Positions 6,259-11,700 of a stretch of DNA of 11,700 nucleotides are shown here, one piece after another. A program made the translations under genes and the position numbers. Source of the DNA: 1-14-2-50-31-20 sp964617555 (GTDB lineage Bacteria; Bacteroidota; Ignavibacteria; Ignavibacteriales; Melioribacteraceae); NCBI GenBank assembly GCA_964617555.1, contig CAZTYP010000117.1, positions 1 through 11,700 of the forward strand, read 5' to 3'. Under the pieces are notes generated by a model. The model did not search any database. It was not told the DNA's origin and saw nothing but the letters and a program-made list of their open reading frames with translations. Within the stretch, counting starts at the first letter, position 1, and each line of letters begins with the position of its first letter.

Positions 6259-8113
6259 TAATAAAAATAAAATAAAAATATTACCGCAAAACATTGCAAA
6301 TAAAATTGCTGCCGGCGAGGTAGTGCAACGTCCCGCTTCCGTATTAAAAGAGTTGCTCGAAAACGGAATTGATGCCGGAGCAAAAAATATTGAGATATTT
6401 ATTAAAGCCGCCGGTAAAACTTTAATTCAAGTAGTTGATGACGGAATCGGTATGACCGATGAAGATGCTATTAATTGCATTAAACGCCATGCCACATCTA
6501 AAATTTCGGGGCTTGATGATTTGGAAGCGATAAACACTTTCGGATTCAGGGGTGAGGCACTAAGTTCAATTGTTGCAGTGGCAAAAGTGGAAATTAAAAC
6601 ATCACAAAATCACGAAGAATTGGGAACGCTTTTAAGCGTTGAGGAGAACGGCGAAGTAAAAATTGAAAAAGGACATTTCCCAAAAGGTACATCCGTTAGT
6701 GTGAAAAATCTTTTTTACAATACTCCGGGCAGAAGAAAATTTTTAAAAGCCAATACTACGGAATTAAAACATATTACCGATACATTTAAACGAATTGCTT
6801 TAAGTTATCCAGAAGTTGCTTTTAAATTTTGGAATAACGATGAATTGGTTTATAACTTTTCCGTTGGAGGATTAGATGAAAGAATTAAGGATGTTTTTTA
6901 TGAAAACATCTTTAACGGTTTAATTGAAGTTGAAGAAAAGACCGAGTTTTTAAATATTAAAGGTTATGTGGCTAAACCGACTTTTTTACGAAAAAACCGC
7001 GGAGAACAGTTCGTTTTTATTAATAAACGATATGTTATCAGTAAAACCGTAAATCATGCTGTGTTTGCTGCTTACGAGCAACTTTTGGAAAAAGGTGAGT
7101 ATCCGTTTTTTATCCTTTTTATTGAACTTGATCCTAAACGATTTGATATTAATGTTCATCCGGCAAAAATGGAAATTAAATTCGATGACGAAAATAGTAT
7201 TCACAATTTTGTACGTGCGGTTGTTCGTAAATCAATAGGTCAATACGATTTGGTCCCTAATATCGGCTTTGAGAAAAACAATGAAATTACTTCCGCATTA
7301 AAACAAGAGCATAGCGATTATATCCCCAAAGGTGATTTTAGCGACAGACCGAGAATAACCGTTAACAAAGGGAAAAAAAGTGAAAGGGGAATATATAAGG
7401 ACGATGAAATCGATTTACTCTTTAATTCCATAAATTCCGGTTTGCGTAACGAGGTTCACGGAACGGATTCTTCACATCCGTTTGATGAAACCAGTTATGT
7501 GCATTCTGCCGGGGGGGCTACAGGCGATGAACAAAGTGAAAATGCCGGTTCTTTTTTGGTTTCGCTGCAAAACAAATATATCCTTTCTCCCATAAAAAGC
7601 GGTTTAATGGTAATTGACCAACATGTTGCTCACGAGAGAATCCTTTACGAAAAAGCTATTAATTCATTTGATGCCGATATCCCTTTTTCACAACAACTTC
7701 TTTTCCCCGAAGAAGTTAAGTTGGACCCGGCTGATTACGATTTGTTAAAATCTCTTTATTCCTATTTAAGTAAACTCGGATTTGAAATAAAATTTAAAGC
7801 GAAAAATGTTGTGTTAATTAACGGTGTCCCTTCGGATGTTAAAACCGGAACTGAAACGGACACATTGTTGGGGATTATTAAAGAATACAGAATTAATGAA
7901 GAAGAAAAACATTTAGAAGAGCGAGACAATATTGCAAAGTCTTTTTCGTGCAAAACGGCAATTAAAGCCGGCGATAAATTAACAGAACAAGAAATGCGTG
8001 TACTTGTAGATCAACTTTTTGCTACTTCCATGCCTTACGTTTGTCCTCACGGCAGACCGATAATCATAAAAATTCCTCTTACTGAGTTTGATAAAAGATT
8101 CGGGCGAACTTAG
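6251..8113 (+). CDS. mutL: DNA mismatch repair protein MutL (endonuclease type)
   Basis: A 620-residue protein from ATG 6251. MutL links MutS recognition of a mismatch to strand incision and removal. The N-terminal GHKL ATPase is intact: IANKIAAGEVVQRP (15-28), KELLENGIDAGA (33-44) with Glu34 and Asn38, DDGIGM (63-68), KRHATSKI (78-85) and TFGFRGEAL (96-104). A transducer domain follows, then a polar linker of low conservation (about 340-440). The C-terminal dimer domain carries D456-Q-H-V-x2-E462-x4-E467, a one-residue variant of the metal-dependent nuclease motif DQHA-x2-E-x4-E, plus SCKTAIKAG (566-574) and CPHGRP (598-603), which complete the zinc/metal site. This indicates nicking MutL that works without MutH. 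It overlaps folA by 8 nt and converges on rsmI with a 13-nt gap that has no evident terminator. Confidence 0.96.
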   Translation: MDNNKNKIKILPQNIANKIAAGEVVQRPASVLKELLENGIDAGAKNIEIFIKAAGKTLIQVVDDGIGMTDEDAINCIKRHATSKISGLDDLEAINTFGFRGEALSSIVAVAKVEIKTSQNHEELGTLLSVEENGEVKIEKGHFPKGTSVSVKNLFYNTPGRRKFLKANTTELKHITDTFKRIALSYPEVAFKFWNNDELVYNFSVGGLDERIKDVFYENIFNGLIEVEEKTEFLNIKGYVAKPTFLRKNRGEQFVFINKRYVISKTVNHAVFAAYEQLLEKGEYPFFILFIELDPKRFDINVHPAKMEIKFDDENSIHNFVRAVVRKSIGQYDLVPNIGFEKNNEITSALKQEHSDYIPKGDFSDRPRITVNKGKKSERGIYKDDEIDLLFNSINSGLRNEVHGTDSSHPFDETSYVHSAGGATGDEQSENAGSFLVSLQNKYILSPIKSGLMVIDQHVAHERILYEKAINSFDADIPFSQQLLFPEEVKLDPADYDLLKSLYSYLSKLGFEIKFKAKNVVLINGVPSDVKTGTETDTLLGIIKEYRINEEEKHLEERDNIAKSFSCKTAIKAGDKLTEQEMRVLVDQLFATSMPYVCPHGRPIIIKIPLTEFDKRFGRT

Positions 8114-8126
8114 AGATAATTCCCAG

Positions 8127-8795
8127 TTATTTCCAATTAGGCGGAGCAATAACAACAACAAATTCTCCTTTTAATTGATGTTCGCTGAATGTTTCAAGGA
8201 TTTGGGATGGACAACCGCGCCAAAGTTCTTCAAATTTTTTGGTCAGTTCTCGTCCTATTGCCACAATGCGTTCCGGCATATATTCCGCCAATTCTTTCAA
8301 CAATTTTTCAATCCTGTACATAGATTCATAAAAAACTATTGTGCGTTCTTCTTTTGCAAGTGCGGTTAATTTTTTTTTACGTCCTTTCTTTTGCGGAAGA
8401 AATCCTTCAAAAATAAAAGAATCGGTTGGTAGCCCGGCAATTGAAAGAGCAAGAATTGCCGCATTTGCTCCTGGAATACCGACTACTTGAATATCATTTT
8501 TGTGTGCCGCATTTACCAAGCGTACACCCGGGTCGGAAATTGCAGGTGTTCCCGCATCCGATATTACAGCGGCCGTTTCGCCCGATTTAATTCTGGAAAT
8601 AACGGCGGAAATTTTTTTCTCTTCCATACGTGAATTAAACGAGACTAACTCTTTTTTGATGTTAAAATGCTTTAATAAATTTCCGCTTGTACGCGTATCT
8701 TCGCAAAGTATAAAATCAACGGCTTCTAAAATTTTTAACGCTCTTAAAGTAATATCTTCCAAGTTCCCTATTGGGGTTGCAACAACATATAACAT
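8127..8795 (-). CDS. rsmI: 16S rRNA (cytidine1402-2'-O)-methyltransferase RsmI
   Basis: A 222-residue protein of the tetrapyrrole-methylase fold. RsmI puts the 2'-O-methyl on C1402 in the decoding centre of 16S rRNA, using S-adenosylmethionine. Landmarks: LYVVATPIGNLEDITLRAL (2-20), the family signature; DFILCEDTRTSG (27-38); VISDAGTPAISDPG (77-90), the SAM-binding loop; GIPGANAAILALSIAGLP (106-123); and FYESMYRI (155-162). It ends at GEFVVVIAPP, so it lacks the C-terminal extension of the approximately 285-residue E. coli protein; short forms are common in other phyla, so this is not a truncation. It is the only - strand gene, convergent with mutL and divergent from dapF. On its strand, TATTTTTG (8831-8824) resembles the Bacteroidetes TAnnTTTG promoter element about 30 nt before the ATG, without a matching upstream box. 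Confidence 0.95.
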   Translation of the reverse strand: MLYVVATPIGNLEDITLRALKILEAVDFILCEDTRTSGNLLKHFNIKKELVSFNSRMEEKKISAVISRIKSGETAAVISDAGTPAISDPGVRLVNAAHKNDIQVVGIPGANAAILALSIAGLPTDSFIFEGFLPQKKGRKKKLTALAKEERTIVFYESMYRIEKLLKELAEYMPERIVAIGRELTKKFEELWRGCPSQILETFSEHQLKGEFVVVIAPPNWK

Positions 8796-8866
8796 TTATT
8801 TTCTTTTAAATTTTATTGATGAACAAAAATAGGGAATAATTTAAATAGATATTTTGATTTTTGGAA

Positions 8867-8896
8867 TTGAGTTAATATCCATGATTTATCTATAAG
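8867..8896 (+). promoter_or_regulatory. Candidate promoter for the dapF operon
   Basis: TTGAGT (8867-8872), an 18-nt spacer and TATAAG (8891-8896; 5 of 6). It lies in the 194-nt divergent gap between rsmI and dapF, the only gap here that must hold promoters for both directions. It would leave a leader of roughly 85 nt in which I see no convincing structure beyond an A/T-only 7-bp inverted repeat. Confidence 0.38.
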
Positions 8897-8989
8897 AGTG
8901 GTTATGAAATTTATTAATTCGTTTTCTATAAATTAAATGGAAATATTTTATTGCTTCCCTTATGGTATTAAGTTAAATTTCGAATCGAG

Positions 8990-9808
8990 ATGAGTGAGAT
9001 AATATTTACAAAAATAACTGCTGCCGGAAACGATTTTATTTTGATTGATAAAAAAATAAACGACCGGCTTAAACTTTCTTCGGAGATAATAAAATCCGTT
9101 TGTAACAGAAGGTACGGAATTGGTGCAGACGGTGTGTTAACTATTACTGATAGTGAAGTAAGTAATTTTGAAATGGAGTATTTTAATTCCGATGGCAGTA
9201 GCGGCATGCTATGTGGAAACGGAGCCCGTTCAATTATTCTTTATGCGGAATATAGCGGCAGATTGAAAAACAAAAAGGCATATTTTTTATTTAACGGGAA
9301 AAGTTATTTCGGTGAAATCCTGGAAGAAGGAAAAATAAAATTTAATCTTAATTCTCCCTCCGATTTGAAATTAAATTTTAATTTGGAATTATCAGATACA
9401 AGTTTTGTCGCTTCGTTTATAAACACCGGTGCTCATCATGTTGTTATTGATGTTGAAGGAATGAACTTGAAGAGTTTTCCCGTAAATAAATACGGTCCCG
9501 AAGTTCGTAATCATTCCAAATTTAATCCGCCCGGAACCAATGTAAATTTTATTGCCGTTAATAACGGAACAATCAATATCAGAACTTACGAAAGGGGAGT
9601 TGAAGCAGAAACACTTGCTTGCGGTACCGGTTCCGTTGCTTCGGCAATAATAAGCTTTTTTAACGGGAAAGTTAAGCCTCCGGTAATTCTTAAAACTAAA
9701 AGCAACGAAAAACTTATTGTCGATTTTAAATACAAAAACAATTTGTTCTCGGATGTTTCTTTAATGGGGCCGGCTAAAATAGTTTTTGAAGGAAAAATTT
9801 TTATATAA
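8990..9808 (+). CDS. dapF: Diaminopimelate epimerase DapF
   Basis: A 272-residue protein, standard length. DapF interconverts LL- and meso-diaminopimelate, the last step before lysine and the source of the meso-DAP used in Gram-negative-type peptidoglycan. The two catalytic cysteines of this cofactor-free racemase are present in their motifs: MLCGNGAR (Cys75, 73-80) and ACGTGSVAS (Cys211, 210-218). Other family landmarks are KITAAGNDFILID (8-20), RRYGIGADGVL (40-50), FNSDGSSG (65-72), NTGAHHVV (145-152), GTNVNFIAV (182-190) and RTYERGVEAETLACG (198-212). Only a weak GAG-type SD precedes the ATG. The ABM-like gene follows after 17 nt and the PHP gene after that, so dapF probably leads a three-gene operon. 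Other lysine genes are not in the window. Confidence 0.96.
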   Translation: MSEIIFTKITAAGNDFILIDKKINDRLKLSSEIIKSVCNRRYGIGADGVLTITDSEVSNFEMEYFNSDGSSGMLCGNGARSIILYAEYSGRLKNKKAYFLFNGKSYFGEILEEGKIKFNLNSPSDLKLNFNLELSDTSFVASFINTGAHHVVIDVEGMNLKSFPVNKYGPEVRNHSKFNPPGTNVNFIAVNNGTINIRTYERGVEAETLACGTGSVASAIISFFNGKVKPPVILKTKSNEKLIVDFKYKNNLFSDVSLMGPAKIVFEGKIFI

Positions 9809-9825
9809 AATAGGATAAAAAAAAG

Positions 9826-10122
9826 ATGGGAAAAGTAATTTTTACGGTTAAATACGAAGTTGTTAAAGAGAAAACGGAACAGTATCTTGAGATTATTAAA
9901 GAATTAAAAAATATTGTTAAAGCTGAAGGTTTGGAAAGTTATTCGGTGTATTCCGCAAACGGTAAAAAAAATATTTATCAAGAAGTTTTTATCTTCGAAA
10001 ATAAAGAAGCATTTGATAACTACGACGATGCAACGAACGAACGTGTAGATATTTTAATGGTACAACTTGCTGATTACGTTGTACCCAATACAACAGAATA
10101 TTTAACCTTAAGCGAAGTGTAA
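9826..10122 (+). CDS. Small dimeric alpha/beta-barrel protein (ABM/quinol monooxygenase-like)
   Basis: A 98-residue protein with no signal peptide or membrane segment. The predicted order is strand (3-11, VIFTVKYEV), helix (14-33), strand (37-43, ESYSVYS), strand (50-57, IYQEVFIF), helix (60-68, KEAFDNYDD), helix (69-84) and a short strand (91-95). This is the beta-alpha-beta-beta-alpha-alpha-beta layout of antibiotic biosynthesis monooxygenase (ABM) and related ferredoxin-like dimers, and FxFENKEAFDNYDD resembles the common ABM motif of a strand then FxSxEAF. Members range from quinol oxygenases to heme-degrading and stress proteins, many with no known activity, so no reaction is assigned. 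AGGA (9812-9815) lies 10 nt before the ATG. It is 17 nt after dapF and 3 nt before the PHP gene, suggesting co-expression. The fold assignment is moderate and the function unknown. Confidence 0.6.
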   Translation: MGKVIFTVKYEVVKEKTEQYLEIIKELKNIVKAEGLESYSVYSANGKKNIYQEVFIFENKEAFDNYDDATNERVDILMVQLADYVVPNTTEYLTLSEV

Positions 10123-10125
10123 ACT

Positions 10126-11175
10126 ATGATAGAATACGTAGGTGCAATACATATCCATTCTACTTACTCCGACGGCTCCGGTACTGTTGATGAAATTGTT
10201 AAAGCCGCACGCGAGGTAGGATTAGACTATATTGTACTTACCGATCATAATACGTTAAGGGCAAAAACGGATAATAAAGAAGGTTGGCACGGCGATACTT
10301 TTTTGCTTGTGGGGGCAGAATTAAATGATAAACGTAACCTAAACCATTACCTCGCATTGGGAATTGAAAAAACTTTTTCTACCCGTATGAATGCCAAAGA
10401 GTATGTGGCAAAGGTTAAAGAAAGCGGAGGAATAGGATTTATTGCACATCCTCACGAAGAACGAAATTCTATGAAAGAACATCCGGCCTATCCGTGGACA
10501 GAATGGAAGACGGATGATTTTACCGGAATTGAAATTTGGAATCATATGTCGGAATGGATGGAAGGCTTAAATGAAAGCAATAAATACAACCGTTTTGTGC
10601 ATCCACTTAAATCGGTTGTTGCACCTCCGAAAAAAACATTGGAAGTATGGGACGAACTGAACCTTAAACGCAAAGTAGTTGGTATTGGCGGAATAGATGC
10701 ACATGCACATAAATTGAATTTACTCGGATTTTTTGAAGTAGAAGTTTTTCCCTACAAAGTTTTGTTTAAATCAATACGAACACACCTTTTGTGCAACACT
10801 CCGCTTAATAAATCCAACAAAGGCGTGGAATTTACTTATGATAGAAATGAAATTCTTAAAACTTTAAAAAGCGGGAGACTTTTTATTTCAAACTATTATC
10901 ATGGCGATGCAAAAGGATTCCGTTTTTTTGCACAAGATTCCAACATGATTTATCAAATGGGAGAAACAATTCCGTTTAACGATAAAATTAGATTGCGTGT
11001 AATTTTACCCAATATTAGCGGAACAATACGGTTAATTGCAAACGGAAAACAAATTGACGAAGTTGAAAATATTGATGCCGAATTCAGAATTGAAAAAACC
11101 GGAGCTTACAGAGTGGAAATTTACCTTGACGGAAATCCATGGATATATTCAAATCATATTAGAATTGGACTTTAA
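10126..11175 (+). CDS. PHP-domain metal-dependent hydrolase (CehA/McbA-like) with C-terminal beta domain
   Basis: A 349-residue protein. The N-terminal PHP domain has its metal-ligand motifs in order: HIHSTYSDG (His9, His11, Asp16), LTDHNT (Asp40, His41), GAEL (Glu65), AHPHE (His108, His110) and GIDAHAH (Asp191, His193, His195). This is a full set for a two- or three-metal phosphoesterase-type centre. PHP proteins include histidinol phosphatase, nucleoside phosphatases and polymerase proofreading domains; the domain arrangement with a C-terminal beta-rich module (about residues 255-349) resembles the CehA/McbA group, whose natural substrates are mostly unknown. There is no signal peptide, so it is probably cytoplasmic. 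The start is 3 nt after the ABM-like stop, with only a weak purine stretch as SD, which points to translational coupling. Whether it acts on a DapF-related metabolite is speculation. The superfamily is sure; the substrate is unknown. Confidence 0.87.
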   Translation: MIEYVGAIHIHSTYSDGSGTVDEIVKAAREVGLDYIVLTDHNTLRAKTDNKEGWHGDTFLLVGAELNDKRNLNHYLALGIEKTFSTRMNAKEYVAKVKESGGIGFIAHPHEERNSMKEHPAYPWTEWKTDDFTGIEIWNHMSEWMEGLNESNKYNRFVHPLKSVVAPPKKTLEVWDELNLKRKVVGIGGIDAHAHKLNLLGFFEVEVFPYKVLFKSIRTHLLCNTPLNKSNKGVEFTYDRNEILKTLKSGRLFISNYYHGDAKGFRFFAQDSNMIYQMGETIPFNDKIRLRVILPNISGTIRLIANGKQIDEVENIDAEFRIEKTGAYRVEIYLDGNPWIYSNHIRIGL

Positions 11176-11215
11176 TTTTTATTAAATTTACACCTTATAT
11201 TAAAATACATTTGTT

Positions 11216-11221
11216 GAGGAG
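11216..11221 (+). promoter_or_regulatory. Shine-Dalgarno for a GTG start
   Basis: GAGGAG at 11216-11221 lies 5 nt before GTG at 11227, the first codon of an open frame that continues to the window edge. There is no ATG nearby in that frame, so the GTG start is well supported. The short gap before it (11176-11215) holds only an A/T stem (TTTAAT, TTTT loop, ATTAAA at 11171-11186). Confidence 0.7.
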
Positions 11222-11226
11222 AAAAA

Positions 11227-11700
11227 GTGTTAGCAAAAAAGAAAAAATTATCGAAAAAAGAAATTAAGGAAGATAAGCTGGTTACAACCTTCTACGAAGC
11301 CAAATCGTTTTACGAAAAAAATCAAACAGCAATCTTTGCAGTTGTTGGTGCCGTTGCGGCTCTTATTGCTGTTATTCTGTTCTACTCAAGCAGAGTTGAC
11401 GAGAAAAATTTAGCGGCTTCCACGGAACTTACAAGAGTACTCCCTACATACAATGCAGGGCTTTATCAGCAAGCTATTGACGGGAAACCCGGTACTAAAG
11501 AGATAGGACTACTTAAAATAGTTGATGAATACGGCGGCTCGGAACAAGGTGAACTTGCAAGAATCTATCTGGCAAATGCATATTATTTTACCGGTCAAGT
11601 TGATAAAGCATTAGAGCAATACGACTCCTATTCCGGCAACGATGATATAATGATTGCAGCTGCCTTGGCAGGTAAAGCCGGTTGTTACGAAACAAAAGGG
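11227..11700 (+). CDS. Membrane-anchored TPR (YfgM-like) protein, C-terminus outside window
   Basis: An open frame starting at GTG 11227 behind a good SD and running off the right edge; 158 residues are visible and the stop is not. The first 30 residues are Lys-rich and cytoplasmic (MLAKKKKLSKKEIKEDK), followed by one transmembrane helix at about 33-54 (TAIFAVVGAVAALIAVILFY). The rest is helical: GLLKIVDEYGGSEQGELARIY (95-114) and ANAYYFTGQVDKALEQYDSY (116-135) look like TPR-type helix pairs, with the characteristic Ala/Tyr/Gly spacing and a following ALAGKAGCYETKG. The layout of a short basic N-terminus, one helix and periplasmic TPRs resembles YfgM-type proteins, which contact the secretion translocon and periplasmic chaperones; that role is inferred from topology only. 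It is 51 nt after the PHP gene and may belong to the same operon or have its own promoter. Confidence 0.75.
   Translation, partial: MLAKKKKLSKKEIKEDKLVTTFYEAKSFYEKNQTAIFAVVGAVAALIAVILFYSSRVDEKNLAASTELTRVLPTYNAGLYQQAIDGKPGTKEIGLLKIVDEYGGSEQGELARIYLANAYYFTGQVDKALEQYDSYSGNDDIMIAAALAGKAGCYETKG

Noticed and set aside
8114..8126. Bidirectional terminator between convergent mutL and rsmI
   Set aside because: Only 13 nt separate the stops and no stem longer than 4 bp with a T-run could be found around them.
8500..8832. + strand open frame of 110 codons opposite rsmI
   Set aside because: It mirrors conserved RsmI motifs on the other strand, has no SD, and no recognisable protein features.
8904..8936. 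Eleven-codon frame (10 residues) in the dapF leader, considered as a leader peptide
   Set aside because: No SD, no run of Lys codons or other regulatory codon, and no attenuator-like hairpins beside it. A lysine riboswitch was also considered, but the leader is too short and unstructured.
1..11700. Mobile element, defence island, CRISPR array or prophage
   Set aside because: No transposase, integrase, direct-repeat array, terminal inverted repeats or defence-type gene is visible; the genes are conserved chromosomal housekeeping functions with uniform base composition.

Overview
This is a low-GC bacterial chromosomal window (A+T clearly dominant by eye, intergenic DNA almost pure A/T) densely packed with conserved housekeeping and cell-maintenance genes. 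Eleven genes are complete or nearly so, ten on the + strand and one on the - strand. An eleventh + strand gene would only appear beyond the right edge, where the last gene runs off the window. I see no tRNA, rRNA, CRISPR array, insertion sequence, phage gene, toxin-antitoxin pair or defence island. The best guess for the source is the Bacteroidota/Chlorobiota/Ignavibacteriota neighbourhood, probably an Ignavibacteria-like organism: low GC, a MutL of the endonuclease type, a short RsmI, an EF-G paralogue and ThyX. Several genes have strong Shine-Dalgarno (SD) sequences, which argues against a typical Bacteroidetes. This placement is inference; no marker gene settles it.

Layout. (1) 179-3105: a likely operon of a YtxH-like membrane protein, a DUF948/YtxG-like membrane protein and an EF-G-like GTPase that is not the canonical EF-G. 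A 13-bp hairpin follows. (2) 3186-4622: a HIT-family nucleotide hydrolase/phosphorylase and the flavin-dependent thymidylate synthase ThyX, 9 nt apart. (3) 4660-5721: an orphan radical SAM/SPASM protein. (4) 5773-8113: folA (dihydrofolate reductase) and mutL, overlapping by 8 nt, with a plausible promoter whose -35 box lies inside the end of the radical SAM gene. (5) 8127-8795, - strand: rsmI, convergent with mutL. (6) 8990-11175: dapF, a small dimeric alpha/beta-barrel (ABM-like) protein and a PHP-domain metallo-hydrolase, tightly spaced. (7) 11227 to the edge: a membrane-anchored TPR/YfgM-like protein, incomplete.

How the genes connect. ThyX and FolA both belong to the thymidylate/folate cycle, and their presence less than 2 kb apart is somewhat unusual because ThyX regenerates tetrahydrofolate directly. 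MutL and the dTMP supply genes share the theme of DNA replication fidelity. EF-G-like and RsmI are translation/ribosome functions, DapF serves lysine and peptidoglycan synthesis, and the YtxH/DUF948 pair recalls the ytxG-ytxH stress genes of Bacillus.

I looked for an undescribed system and did not find a convincing one. The most useful second looks are the ThyX/FolA pairing with a DHFR that lacks the usual NADPH-phosphate arginine, the orphan SPASM enzyme, the EF-G paralogue coupled to envelope-stress-type genes, and the dapF-ABM-PHP cluster.
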